Part shown: piece after piece, positions 22,470 to 34,953 of the stretch
Layout of the letters: every line of letters starts with the position of its first letter
Position numbering within the stretch: position 1 is the first letter of the stretch
Assembly: GCA_034359265.1 (NCBI GenBank)
Contig: CP136896.1
Span: forward strand, 33,420,001-33,484,000
DNA from: Canna indica
Taxonomy: Eukaryota > Streptophyta > Magnoliopsida > Zingiberales > Cannaceae
Reading direction: 5' to 3'
Length of the DNA stretch: 64,000 bases
Position numbers and translations under genes: made by a program
Notes under the pieces: model-generated
Seen by the model: only the letters and a program-made list of their open reading frames with translations
What the model was told of the DNA's origin: nothing
The model's database searches: none

Positions 22470-25400
22470 TCCAGGGCAGTAGTGTTAGGTACCCTTGTTG
22501 TTGGTTCTGCTATTGCATACGTCTTATTTAATCGGAGTGCTACACACTCTTTTGTGTCTGCTATATTTGCTGCTAAGTTGGTAGGGAAACCCTCTGTTCT
22601 TGATTTGCCTCTTGTGGTGTCTAGGCCTACGGGCATTTCTGTGTTGGCAGAGACAATCTTTCGGGGCTGCGAGGTTGTCATTTGTGGGCATGTGTTGATG
22701 GCCGAATTGACACATCTGCCGATGTTGGAGCTCGATGTGATTTTGGGCATTGACTCGTTGGCGAACCATTTCGCCTCAGTGGATTGCAGGGCTAAGATTG
22801 TGATCTTCAGTAAGCACGAGTTGCCCCAATTTACCTTCCAGGGTGAGGGAAGGGGAGATTCGTTGATGGCAATTTTAGCTCTCAAAGCTCGGAAGCTACT
22901 TCTGGGTGGATGCTAGTTGTTCTTGGCCTTTATCTCTATTGCAGAGGAAGACGGAGGTGCGGCTAGGGACATCGGGGGGACCCCCGTGGTGTGCGGGTTC
23001 TCTGATGTATTTCCAGAGGAGTTGCCAGGGTTGCCTCCAGAGAGGGAGATTGATTTCTGTATTGATTTGTAGCCTAAAGTGAAGCCGATCTCCATTCCGC
23101 CATATCGGATGGAACTAGCAGAGTTGAGGGACTTGAAATCGCAGTTGCAGGAGCTACTTGAGTTGGGCTTCAATCGCCCAAGTATTTCGCCTTAGGGTGC
23201 TCTAGTGCTCTTTGTGAAAAAGAAAGATGGGTCCATGCAGATGTGCATTGACTACTGGCAGCTTAATAAGGTGACGGTGAAGAATCGGTATCCGCTGCCC
23301 AGGATTGATGATTTATTTGATCAGCTTCAGGGAGCTCAGTGGTTTTCTAAGATTGACATGCGCTTAGGGTACCATCAGTTGAGGATCCGGGACAGTGACG
23401 TTCCCAAGACTGCTTTCAGGTCGAGGTATGAGCACTTTGAGTTCCTGCTGATGTCCTTAGGGCTGACTAATGCACCTGCAACATACATTCATGGACCTGA
23501 TGAAGCGAGTGTTGAGGGAATACTTGGACAAATTTATAATTGTGTTTATTGATGACATCTTGATTTATTCCAAGAGCAGGGAGGAGCATGCTGAGCACTT
23601 GAGGGTAGTTCTTGAAACTCTCAAGGTGCACATATTGTATGCCAAATTCTCCAACTGCGAGTTCTGGTTGGAGAGTGTAGGATTTCTTCTCCATGTGGTG
23701 TCTAGGGAAGGGGTAAAGGTGGTCCCCGCAAAGATAGAAATAGTCCAGAATTATAAGAGACCGACTATTGTCGTAGAGATTCAGAGCTTCCTGCGGTTGG
23801 CAGGTTATTACAGGAAGTTTGTGGAGAATTTCTCCAGGATTACAGTGCTATTGACCTGCCTGACTCAGAAGAAGGTCAAGTTCAAATGGGACAATAAGTG
23901 CGAGGAGAGCTTTCTGAAGCTTAAAGACCGCTTGACATTGGCACCAGTTCTAGTAGTACCCTTGGTCTCGGGAGGATTTGTTGTTTATTGTGATGCCTCC
24001 CGGGTTGGCTTGGGTTGTGTGTTGATGCAGAATGACAGGGTATTAGCTTACGCCTCCCGACAGTTGAAGGTCCATGAGAAGAATTACCCAACTCATGATC
24101 TTGAGCTAGCAGCAGTGGTGTTCGATTGAAGTTGTGGTGTCACTACCTTTATGGCGAGGCTTGTGAGATATACACTGATCATAATTGCTTCCAGTATTTG
24201 CTCACCCAGAAAGAGTTGAACCTGAGGCAGAGAAGATGGCTTGAACTTCTAAAGGACTATGACTGTACGATCATGTACAATCCGGGGAAGGCTAACGTGG
24301 TAGCTGATGCATTGAGCATGAAGTCTATAGGCAGTTTGGCGCATTTGGTAGTCAGGAGGAGGCCATTGGCCCAGGATTTGGCCATATGTTTAGATGACGG
24401 GGCAGTCTTGTCAGTTTAAGCTTCTGGTGCGCTCGTGGCTCAACTGAGGGTGCAGTCCACGTTGGTGGATATGTTGCGAGCAACGCAGGAGGAGGATGCT
24501 TTCTGTGCTCTCACTAAGGATCTGGCTAGGAGAGACGATGTTGATAATGGTTTCGGTGTTGACTCGGAGGGTGTTCTGAGGATTAAGAACTGAATAGTGG
24601 TACCAGATATGGCCGAGGTTCGTAGGCAGGTGCTAGAGATGGTTCATTGGTCCACATACACTATGCATCCAGGAGCCACGAAGATGTACCGTGATCTAAG
24701 GCAGAATCATTGGTGGAAATGCATGAAAAGAGAGGTGTCCGAGTTCGTATCTAAGTGCATGGTGTGTCAGCAGGTTAAGGCTGAGCATTTGAAGCCGGCA
24801 GGGTTGCTCTAGAACTTGGAAGTACTAGAGTGGAAATGGGAGAACATAACCATGGATTTTATGACGAGGTTGCCAAAGTCCGGGAAGGGCAATGATTCTA
24901 TCTGGTAGTGGTGGATTGCCTAACAAAGACGTCGCATAATTTCATACCAATCAGGACGACCATTTCAGCCGAGCAGTATGCAAGGTTATTCTTGGATCGA
25001 ATCGTCACTTATCATGGTGTTCTAGTTATGATCATCTCAGATCGGGATACTCATTTCATAGCTCGATTTTGGTAGTCATTCCAGGAGGCATTGGGCACTC
25101 AGGTCCGGTTCAGCACTGCATTTCACCCTCAGACAAATGGTCAATCAGAGCAGACCATTCAGACATTGGAGGATATGTTGAGAGCGTGTATTCTGGATTT
25201 GGAGGGTAGTTGGGAGAGGCACTTACCTCTGATTGAGTTTGCCTACAATAACAGCTATCACAACAGCATCGGGATGGCCCCATTTGAGGCATTGAATGAG
25301 AGGAGATGCAGGTCGCCTGTAGGTTAGTTTGAGGTAGGAGATTCCCATATGATGGGACCTGACCTGGTGGAGGAGGTAGTAGATAAGGTGAAGCTAATCA

Positions 25401-25627
25401 GAGAGAGGCTGTTGGTAGCTCGGAGTCGCCAGAAGATGTATGCCGATGGAAAGGCCAAGAAAGTAGAGTTTGCTGAGGGGGACATGGTGTTCCTCAAGGT
25501 GTCCACTTTGAAATGGGTGGTGAGATTTGGTAAGAAAGGAAAGCTCAGCCCTAGGTTCATTGGGATGTTTCCAATTCTCAAGCGTAGGGGAGTTGTGGCC
25601 TATGAGTTGGCCTTACCTCCTAGTATG
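22470..25627 (+). pseudogene. Gypsy-1 pol pseudogene (protease, RT, RNase H, integrase)
   Basis: Protease region about 22490-22910, where the active-site D-S/T-G is lost (FNRSATHSFVS). Reverse transcriptase 23040-23690 with [20 protein letters not shown] and the catalytic FIDD at 23545-23556. One extra base near 23484 shifts the frame. RNase H about 23980-24220 ([22 protein letters not shown]), broken by a frameshift near 24126. Integrase 24600-25330 with the HHCC zinc region (CMVCQQVK at about 24760) and [12 protein letters not shown]; the DDE core is interrupted by stops around 24905-25080. The C-terminal part is cut by the solo LTR at 25628. Confidence 0.88.
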
Positions 25628-27329
25628 TGTTGGTCGAAATGGCCACACTAGAGGGGGGTGAATAGTGTGTTATCTAAACTTGTCGCCTAATTCCGATTTT
25701 AGTCATTTCTTAATTAGTTAGGCTAAGCACAATGTTAATCGCAAGCGGAAGCAATAAATATGAATCAATTAACACAAGACAATATATCAATGCTAACACA
25801 AGTATTTATAGTGGTTCGGCCCCAATGCCTACTCCACTACCTAAGCACCCCACTTAGGATTTCCAAACTACGTTTACTAGATTAAATTGATTCCCTTACA
25901 TAGAGGACTTTGACTCGAAGAGTCTCACTCTCAATCTAAGGCACTTCCACACCCGGAAGTCTCCACCGTCTTACCGAGAGCACTCTTCCACCTCAACCTA
26001 AGGGACAATTCAACTAATCCTAGTAAAGTATATTTACACAAGTGGCTTTACACCTTCTACACCAAGGTAACCACTTACACACAAGACCTAACACTAGGAC
26101 TTCTTACAAGCTTAAATTCAATGAAATAAACAACAAAATACAATAATAAATGGAGCAATAAATTAAACAATGAAGTACTTAGCTCCACACAAAGTTTTCT
26201 AGCTTCCTCTTGATGTCTTTGATGGTGAATCGGTGAAGTCAAGGCTCAATCAAAGGGATGAGATATCAAAGCTAGGGTTTTCACAGGATTAACTCAATCA
26301 AAGCTTAGAATTGATCAAAGGATGGCTCAAGGAGGTTAGGAGTGATCAAAAAGTTGTTTAAGGAAGGCTGGATTTGGGTATTTATAGAGCCAAGAAGAAA
26401 TGGAATGTAACGGGCGGCTCAACGGGCGGAAAACTAGCCATTTCCACCGTTCGGTCGCTTGTCGGTCGATTGTCGGTCGACCAACCGATCGACCACTCGA
26501 TCGACCGCTAGCTTTCTGTGGATTAATCGCTCTGTCCGGTCGACCGATCGGTCAACCGAAGCCTAAAGCCAGAGACGCGATTCAGCGATCCTCAATCTGG
26601 TTGACCGATTGGTCGACCGAAGCAGCTACTGCCTATTTTTAACAACATTCGATCGACCGACCAATCGACCGAAAATTGGGCAGATTGGGCAGACTACTAG
26701 TTTGCTTGGTTTTCTTTGTTTGTTTTGGTTCCGTCTTCGCTAAGCCTACTTATATAAGGATTACCCCCCATTTGGATTCAATAAAAATATCTAAAAAATC
26801 AAAATCCTTAAGAATCAAAATTTAGTTTTTGGGGTCGAGTACAAATTTTCAGAAAACGGAAATTTTCTAACTTCCTGGGTCAAGTATGGGTAGGCTAAAG
26901 GCTTCCAAAAAATCCTTAAAAATACCTCATTATCTTGTTTCTATCCAAGGAACAATTACCGCCATTTTTTATGTCAAGATAATGTATAGGTCATATAGCC
27001 CTCCAAGGAGCTCCCTAGGCTTAGTGAATTCAAGGCAGTTTTCGGGTTTTCATGTTTTGGGTTTCGAGTTTGGTTTTAGGGTTCTTTGCATCATAAAGAG
27101 GATATATAATATATCTAGACACCATAAATCTAAACTCTAACTTCTTGAAGAATCTCAAGCGCCGATGAGCGTCCTTGCCGGTTTCTCCGATATCTTCGAT
27201 TTTTTCGATCGCGGACGTCGTGCGCTAACCGATATGGAACCTGAAAGGATTTCCCAATGAAACATTAGTTCCATGTTTGTTATCATCAAAACCAAGATTA
27301 AGATCAAGGTAGAAAACCTTAGGCCAATA
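25628..27329 (-). repeat. Solo LTR of the A family
   Basis: Minus orientation. It starts TGTTGGTCGAAATGG and ends TAGGCCAATA (canonical ...CCAACA with one change), flanked by GTATG target duplications (25623-25627 and 27330-27334). The pol codons for SMDR/HP resume directly after it. No internal sequence remains, so the element was lost by recombination between its LTRs. Palindrome cluster 26448-26675. Confidence 0.93.
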
Positions 27330-27334
27330 GTATG

Positions 27335-27612
27335 GACCGAGTGCATCCAGTGTTCCATGTGTCTATGCTGAAGAACTACATTCGGGATGAGTCCCATGTG
27401 ATTGAGCCTAGCGCAGTGTAGTTGGATGCAGCCATATCTTATGAGGAGCAGCCAGTTGAGGTGCTAGATCAGGAGATCAAAAAATTGATGTCCAAGGAGA
27501 TCCCCTTGGTTAAGGTCAGGTGGGAGCACCATTCCAGGCAGGAGCCCACTTGGGAGGTGGAGCAGGATATGAGGGAGTAATATCCTTCATTGTTTGATGA
27601 TCTGGTAAGTCC
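27335..27612 (+). pseudogene. Gypsy-1 pol C-terminus with chromodomain
   Basis: Continues integrase after the solo LTR (FHVSMLKNYIRDESHVIEP), then a chromodomain-like end: EEQPVEVLDQEIKKL, IPLVKVRWEHH, PTWEVEQDM, YPSLFDD. In chromoviruses this domain steers integration toward particular chromatin. Two in-frame stops are present (after IEPSAV and before YPSLF). Confidence 0.85.
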
Positions 27613-27615
27613 TTT

Positions 27616-27628
27616 GAGGAGGGAGGAT
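27616..27628 (+). other. Polypurine tract, gypsy-1
   Basis: GAGGAGGGAGGAT immediately before the 3' LTR. The ~45-bp spacer present in gypsy-2 between the pol stop and the PPT is mostly missing here. Confidence 0.85.
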
Positions 27629-30123
27629 TGTGATATCCTAGATATTCTTATTTATTTTTCCTTTGTTGTTTGTGCTTGTCAGCCTAACGGGCTAGTCCGA
27701 GGTCGAGCCGAGTCGACTTGCGGTCCGGTGCGAGCTTGCAGGATTGGGTAAGTTGAATTATGAATTATAATGTTATAGCTAATTGATTGGATTATGTTAC
27801 ATGTGGATGTGCATGTGTTTGTTGCTTGTATTTATTTATGGGGTTAGATTGGATTAAATTAAGTTAATCAAGTTAGCAGGTTCGGGTTCGGCTTGAGGCG
27901 GATGCGGGTTTGCTAAGGGGTTTAGTGGAGTTAGAGTTGAGGAGGGAGTATAAAACCCCTTCCCCTTTGGCTTGCGGCTCCTGATTAGAGCAGCACAAGC
28001 CTCTTGAAGAGAGGAGCAGCTGCTAGCTAGCCGCCCCTCTCCTCTCCCCTCTTGGAGCCGCCAAGCCTAGCCGTCAAAGCCAAGCCCCCTTCCTCTTTTT
28101 CTTCCCTTTCCTCTCCCTTGGAAGCCAAGTTGTGGCTTGAGGAGGAGCCGCTGCCCCTCTTCTTCCTCTTCTTGGAGCCGGCGGCTTGAGGAGGAGCCAC
28201 CACCCCCTTTTTCCCCCTTGGTGGAGCCGAGCCGCTTTCTTTGAGGTCGGATTCGGAGAATGCCGCTTGGAAGATCTTCTCCAATTCTTTTTCCTATTCG
28301 TGTGAGTGGTTTTACCCCTCCTTTTTCTCGGGTTTCTTTCAAATTCTTGAAGATGTTCTTGATTGGTTTCTCGACGATCTCTCGAATTCTCGAGGGTATA
28401 GGTTATCTTGCTATCTATGATTCAATTTGTTTATCAATTTGGATGCTTATAATATTGATGCATGCTTTGATATAAATTCTGTGAATTTTGGAAATTTATC
28501 TTGGGTTTCAAAGATGGGATTTGATCTTGATAGCATGAGGGTTCTTGAAATAAATTCTTGATCTTAAAAGTTGGTTCTTGATTAATAATGGTTGTGATGT
28601 TTGTTAATCTTGTTTAACAAATTTGGTTTTATGATATTTATCTTAATGATTATAAATCTGATGTGATGGTAAATTAGGGATTTATATTCTGTGAATTTTC
28701 GGATTTATTTCCTTATCATGCTGGAAATTCAATGTTGCTGAAATTTCATGCTGAGATGATGAATCTGTGTTGTTTTTGAAATACTTGTTGTGGTGTGTTT
28801 AGTTTTCTGAACATAGTCGTGTAACCTATCGTTTTGATCAAAAAATATAGTTTGGAAACATAGGACATAATCTGGGGACCAGATTCGGGTTAGACACACC
28901 AGTTTACGGCTCAACAGTAAACTAAGAATAAAACCCTAAAATAAAATCCTAATTTTGGTGATGATAAATTCTAATTGTATAATTAAAATTCAAGGGGCAG
29001 AATAATCTGTTATGAACCAACAAATAAATGTATGCATGAAATAAAATCTCACGAGTTTATGACATTACGGGTCTAGGAGTTGGGGTCGGGTAGGGGTCGG
29101 GTATTGGAGTGTTGAGACGCTTCCCAGTAAGGACACCCCTAAGACACCGTATGAGAGACTTGACTTAGGTCATGTTGCACCATATCTTTTCGAATGGCGG
29201 AGAGGCTCGTTGAGAAGCCGAATTGCGGGCTTGGCCCAGAAGGTTGGATGGCTAATTCCCAACCTATGGAACAACCTATCTTAAAGGAGTAAGTTCGGAC
29301 AAGCAAATCTCGATTATCCCTGCGATATCTTAAAGGGGCAAGTCCGGACGGGTGAATCCTGATTGTCCCTACGCATCTCGTGGAGCAAGTTTGGATGGGT
29401 CAGTCCCGATGGCTCCCGAGTTTCTTTATATTAGGATAAGTTCGGAGGGCCATCCCAATTATCCTAGTATGTTTTGTTATCTTAGGGCATGGTAGGCTTA
29501 GGCATGTTGATCTTCACCGTTTGGGTGTTGGCTGCCTAAGGGCAGGTGGTGGCCAGATGGCCTATTAGCTGGTCACACCCTTGTGACCTCTCCTGCTTGA
29601 GTTAGGAGTTTTGCTTTATGCATCATATCTGTGTTTGGTTTTTCATGGGGGTTGGTATGTAGAACCGCTCACTGAGTTCTTTCGAACTCACCCATTGTCG
29701 TTTGTTTTTGTTTTGTAGAGCCTGATCGGTGAGGTGGGCTGGAGAACTTGGCGCGGCTGGGGGGAAGAGGAGCTACATTGATCTCATAGTAGTCCTAGTT
29801 AGGGGTCGTAGTCAAGTCTGTAGTAGTTTTGTCATGCACTTGTGATTTGATGTTGGAGTTGTAGTTTCGTGGGAACATTCATGTCTTTTATTCAATTTTT
29901 ATTTGTTAGAATGAACTCTTGAACTTGTTTTATTATTTGTGCACTTGAACTTTTTACTACAAACTTTATTGTTTAATGAAATTTGTTTTTTATTTCTCTT
30001 TATAATAAAAATTGTTGTTACTTTCCGCTATCTTTTATGAGTTGGCATGTGCATGAGTTAGGCCGCAGAGTATAGGCACGTATACCTTGGCCGGTCACGT
30101 GACCCTGAGTTTGAGGCATGACA
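27629..30123 (+). repeat. Gypsy-1 3' LTR
   Basis: TGTGATATCC...GGCATGACA. Holds the element-free version of the site where A inserted in the 5' LTR. TATA box at 27949-27955; sub-repeats 29268-29470. Confidence 0.92.
27949..27955 (+). promoter_or_regulatory. TATA box, gypsy-1 3' LTR
   Basis: TATAAAA between GGAGGG and CCCCTTCCCC, as in the 5' copy. Confidence 0.65.
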
Positions 30124-30443
30124 CTTTCGGTGTGAGAGTGGAGACTCTCGGTGAAAAGTCCTTATTGTAAAGGAACTCTACATCTAGTGGATTAGGTTTG
30201 AAATCCTAAGTGGGGTGCTTAGGTAGTGGAGTAGGCGGAATGCAAACCACTATAAATTTCATTGTTAGCATTGATATTAATGTGTGTGCATTCTTAGCCT
30301 ATTTAGAATTGTTATTCCATTATCTTGCTAAGTGTTCATTCTCATTGTGTCTAATGTGAAAATTGAACAAGTGAAGTTGAAAAGTAGACATTAACCTTAT
30401 TACACACTATTCACCCCTCTCTTGTGTGGACATTCAACTCACA
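30124..30443 (+). repeat. Element B 5' LTR, right part
   Basis: Resumes with the CTTTC duplication. Ends with the family signature CACACTATTCACC...CATTCAACTCACA. Confidence 0.85.
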
Positions 30444-30445
30444 TT

Positions 30446-30457
30446 TGGTATTATAGC
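30446..30457 (+). other. Primer-binding site, element B
   Basis: TGGTATTATAGC, a decayed TGGTATCAGAGC placed directly after the LTR. Confidence 0.7.
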
Positions 30458-30496
30458 AGGATTGTAGGCTTAGGTTTAACCATGTATTCTACAATT

Positions 30497-32190
30497 ATGA
30501 CTTCAAATAACACACTGGGTTAAGGGACTTTAACTCATGCACCTCCACTTTTTGATGGGAACAATTATGCATATTGGAAAACTAGGATGAATATTTTCTT
30601 GCAATCCCTATGCTTACAATTATTCATGTAGATTATTAACAACCCTCCAATAGCATGGATGATTGGTCTCAAAATGAGATAAAAAAATTTAGTTCAAATG
30701 CCAAAGCAATGATTGCATTACATTGTGCCTTATCTGTAAACGAATTCAATAGAATATCATGTTGCAACTCCGCTAATGATATTTGGCATGTCTTAGAAAC
30801 TACTCATGAGGGAACTTCCTAAGTCAAAGAGTTAAAAATTAACTTGCTTATGCATGATTTTGATCTCTTTAAAATGCATGCTCATGAGTCTATAGATGAA
30901 ATATATGTCCGCTTTCAAAATATTGTGAATGTTTTGACTAACCTTGGAAGGGACATACAAGAGGAAGAAAAGGCGAGGAAACTTCTTCGATCGCTTCCCA
31001 AAGCATGGGAGTCAAAGATGGTCGCTATCATAGAGGCTAAGAATCTTGGCACATGAAGCTTATCGAATTCATTGGATCCCTCATGACCCATGAGATTCAT
31101 ATGAGGACAAACAAGGAGGAAGATGCCCCCAAAGGCAAGAATATTGCCTTAAAAGCATCTAACTATATATGATTGCTCATCATCTCCATCGGGGGATGAA
31201 GAATTCAAGGACTAAGAAAAGATGGCTCACCTCGGAAGGATGTTGATGGAATTAATGGGAAAGCCTCATGAGAAGAAGAAGGGCAAAGGTAGACTTTTGT
31301 GTCTCCAATGCAACAAGCCCGAACACTTGGAGAAGGATTGTCCTAAATCCAAGCTCACCTCTTCATCATCCTCAAAGAAAGACAATGGAAGAAAGATGAA
31401 GAAGAAAGCTCTAATGGTCACATGGGATGAAAGTGAGTCTTCACCACCTTCAAGTGGGGATGGAAGCACAAAGGAGAATGCAAACCTTAATTTGTTTCAT
31501 GACAAAGGATAATGAGGTACCTACTATTACTATAGGCGATAATATTTTTACCCAAGTAGAATTAGAAAATGAAATTGAGCATATGTATGAAGAATTCAAT
31601 ATTGTTAGAAAAAAGGGTAGAGAAAGGAATTTGTATCTTGAGATCGGGAAAGGAGGTGGCAGGAATTTAAATGGGAAAATAAAATGTTAGAACAAGAGAA
31701 TGATGATTTTTTGCTTTCGTGTAATAATTTGAAAAGAAAAGTTGAATTCTTGAAAAATGATAAAAGTTCCATAGAAAAGAAAAATATAGATAAAAAAAAT
31801 TTGATTGATTCATTGAAAATAGAAAATACATCATTATGCTTAGAAATTGAAATTTTAAATGTTGGCATGTTATCTTTAAAAAATGAGTTATCTTCTTTAA
31901 ATGATAAAATGAAACATTTGCAATCTTCTAAGATTATTTATGGTTCACTTGCTAAAGCATCCTCTCATTCTAATCCACATATTCATGTCCATCCTCATGC
32001 ATCCACAAGATTTAAGGGTCATTATTTTTGTTGTGGCATGTATGGACATATGATTAGGGATTGTGCCTTGAAAAGGAGCCCCAATGTTATATCTCTTTTG
32101 GTTCCAAAAATATCTAACCCCCAAGGACCCAAAGAAATTTAGGTACCAAAGTCTTCATGCTCAAATGTAGGGGAAGACATTTCACTTGTA
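30497..32190 (+). pseudogene. Element B gag pseudogene (complete UBN2 region, two zinc knuckles)
   Basis: Copia gag starting MTSNNTLG, with several stops and frameshifts. Unlike A and D it keeps the central UBN2 part: LLMHDFDLFKMHAHESIDEI and KLLRSLPKAWESKMVAI (30844-31056). A CCHC knuckle CLQCNKPEHLEKDC lies near 31300. A coiled-coil Lys/Asn-rich stretch spans 31684-31990. A second knuckle CCGMYGHMIRDC is near 32030, ending with NPQGPKEI at about 32140. No protease frame follows; the conserved noncoding segment begins within 300 bp. Confidence 0.85.
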
Positions 32191-33180
32191 TGAAGACACA
32201 TTAATGGCTTGAAGTTGCTTGGGAAGTAAAGAAAGATGAATTATTTTGGTTACAACTTCATGACTAATGATTTCGGTATCAACTCCTAACTTTATCCTTG
32301 CTCTCATTATTATTAGAGTTTGATGATTCTTGAGAACATTAATGTGCCTTATATAGCATTCACTTGATACTTAATTCTCTTTGTGTGATACATGATATAT
32401 GCTTGTTTACTTTTGATTACCACTCACATGTCTCTTTGTGGTATCAAGTTCGGATTTCAATTTTCCATTTTATTTTCAGTCTCCTTAGAGGCCATTTGTG
32501 ACCTATAATGGGTCTATGGAATCTATCGGTTTTGAAACCTAGGTTAATTGTGGCCATTTCAGTTTTCAACCAATAGGAACGATTTGAGGTCTTGATTTTA
32601 ATGTTTTCGCCTCTTGAGATCTCCCCTTGATTCATTTGGATTTTACTTTAGGTTAATTTTGAAAAATGAATCCCCACTAGTTAGCAAAATTGACTTTTGA
32701 GAAATGAACTTGAGTTTTCCTTTGATATCTAGTTTATGAACTTGCTAGTAAGAAGAAGTTTATTGTGTTACTTACGATTCAATTACTTTTAAGTTGAGCA
32801 TTGATTATTAGGAGGCAAACGATTTTAAAATTTCACGAATACATGCTAATACTTGAAAAATCTATCAAAATGAGGTATGAGCTTTACTTTTGATCTATCT
32901 AGCACATTACCTCATAAAGCATGTACAGACTCTTACACCTTGCTCATGATAAGTACTTAGTTGTGTTTATGTGATACTTCATTAGTATGGTATGGAAAAA
33001 TGACACAGATAATTTCTTGATATATCATGATTGAATCTTGCTCGAAATTGTATCAAGTCATTTAAGTAGTCTTTGGGAGTCTATATGTTGATTCAAACTA
33101 GAAGTTAGAAATTTCAGCATTTCGATTTTGGTTTGTCGATTTTGGGCAAGAAACTCGAGTAATTTCCTAAGAGAGGTGTC
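32191..33180 (+). other. Element B post-gag non-coding region
   Basis: Homologous to the start of element A's post-gag region. Includes GTCTCCTTAGAGGC (32479-32492), GGTTTTGAAACC (32528-32539) and TTTTCAACCAATAGGAA. No coding frame and no PPT were found before the sequence changes. Confidence 0.65.
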
Positions 33181-33184
33181 GGTA

Positions 33185-33617
33185 CATGTATGCAAAGCCA
33201 CTTCAGCAATCAAACGACAAGATTCACGATGACTTGACGATGGGATAATATTAAAATGAATTGAAAATTAGGGTATAAAATTGATACAACCGAAAGTTTG
33301 GGTCAAAATTGGGAATACCCCTAAAGTTCAGGATATATAATGTAATGTTGACGTGTATTTTTTGACATTATTTTTTCAAGTTTATATTTGTTGCTGACGT
33401 GGCATGCTAATGTGGCAATGAATAGGTTTTTTTTCATATTTTATATTTTCTGGTACACGTATGCAAAGCCACATCAGCAATCAAACGACAAGATTCACGG
33501 TGACTTGACGTTAGGATATTATTGAAACGAATTAAAAATTAGGGTATAAAATTGATACAATCGAAAGTTCATGTCAATATTGGGAATACCCCTAAAGTTC
33601 AGGATATATAGTGTAAT
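33185..33617 (+). repeat. Pair of ~155-bp direct repeats
   Basis: 33185-33344 and 33464-33617 share TATGCAAAGCCACxTCAGCA ... GGGTATAAAATTGATACAA ... GGGAATACCCCTAAAGTTC. An unrelated ~120-bp AT-rich spacer separates them. Copy 2 ends exactly at the truncated start of copia C's LTR. Confidence 0.85.
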
Positions 33618-34953
33618 TAACCCAACTTATTCTAATAAGTTTATCAAGTGTTTGAGTTTCAGGTTGATGGAACAATACGTGTGCAAACTTCGTTCGAAAA
33701 AATGCCAAGAAATGTCAAAAATGGCTCCGACGACGATCGCGTAGATTCCTAGGGTTAGAAATAGAAATTAATGTAATATGCCTCTAGGATATCAACCCAA
33801 ACCTGATTGTAATAAATTCCAAGTCAAAACTCGAAGGCGAAACCCAGAAACGAACATCGTGGGACAAATCAGCAAAAAATAGCAAATTCCAAATTCCGAT
33901 AGATGGGCGGTCGACGACCAGTCGATCGGCCCATCAGCCGGCCATCGATCAGTGGAGCTCATAAACTAAAAAAAGGCTCCAGTCGATGGCCGACTGACCG
34001 GTCTTCGGTCGGCCACCGATCGGGCGACGTCAACGGGCAATTTTTTGCACGTTGCAACAACTGTTTTTGGCCTCCTCCTCTTGGCTTATAAATAGGAGTC
34101 CTATAACAGCCTCTCACTTCCTCTTGATCTTCATAGAGTCTATCCTAAGAGTTTTTGAGAGTAAAAGAGTTGATCTTGTGCCCTAATCCCTCCTCACTTC
34201 ATCAAGTGTTGATTTCACCGAGAAATTCATACTCGAAGCCTTGAAGTGCTCGGAGGAGACGCGTTGGAGCTTCATGAAGTTTGTCTTTACATTTAAGCTT
34301 CATTAATATTATTTTCCTATGGCTTTGTATCGATTTTAAGGGTAGCTTGCAAGGTGTGCGTGTAAACACCTTGGTGTACTGTAGATTGTTGTTTTTGCTA
34401 GAGAATAGGTGTTGAGGCCCACCTATAGGGTTGAGGGATAAGTCCTCATTGTATTCTTAGAAAAACTATCAATCTATAAAGTGTTAATGTTAGAAATCCT
34501 TGGTGAGGAGGCAAGGTAGTGGAGTACGTGGGTTTGGCCGAACAACTATATATTTCGTTCGTCTTTGCATTGCTATCTTGATTGCTCTATTTAATTCTTA
34601 CTTGTGCTTGATTTAATTGTAATTGCATCTAGTCGCACTAAGAATCAAGAAACTTGAACTGGGTAGTTGAGTTGATTAAAACCGAAAAGAATTCAATTAA
34701 ACGTAAAAGTACATACACACTATTAAAACCCCCCCACTTCTAGTGTGGGCATTCACCCACCATTTGATATGAGAGCGAGGTTGCAGGGTTAGGTTTAACC
34801 ATCTATCCTACACTTATGGCGTCAAATATTATAATAGGTCAAGGGTCTTTAACTCATGCACCTACTCTATTTGATGGAAACAACTACCCTTATTGGAAAA
34901 CTAGGATGAGTATTTTCTTGCAATCCCTAGGATTAGATGCTTGGAGAACTATC
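33618..34953 (+). mobile_element. Copia C: LTR (5'-truncated), PBS and gag start
   Basis: LTR 33618-34762, lacking its first ~55 bp compared with element B. Palindrome cluster 33900-34025, hairpin 34031-34054, TATAAATA 34087-34094. Degraded PBS TGATATGAGAGC at 34765-34776. Then a gag fragment from ATG 34816 (FDGNNYPYWKTRMSIFLQSL) that is cut at 34953 by the A-family LTR of element E. Confidence 0.75.

Larger units (their letters stand above)
10372..30123 (+). mobile_element. Gypsy-1: Ty3/gypsy chromovirus, Tekay/Del-like
   Basis: Complete element with both LTRs, starting TGTGATATTC and ending GGCATGACA, flanked by the 5-bp target duplication CTTTC (10367-10371 and 30124-30128). Gag-PR-RT-RH-IN order with a C-terminal chromodomain-like segment identifies the chromovirus branch. 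It carries two later insertions (10757-18415 and 25628-27329). Subtracting them leaves about 10.4 kb. Many stops and frameshifts make it non-functional. Confidence 0.9.
9429..33180 (+). mobile_element. Copia-type gag-only element B, interrupted by gypsy-1
   Basis: The LTR starts TGTTGGCCTAAGG at 9429, runs to 10371, is split by gypsy-1 (10372-30123), and resumes to a CA end at 30443. A PBS and a gag pseudogene follow. After gag comes the same noncoding segment as in elements A and D, with no pol. The 3' LTR is not intact: the internal region fades at about 33180 into other repeats. The right boundary is therefore approximate. Confidence 0.75.
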
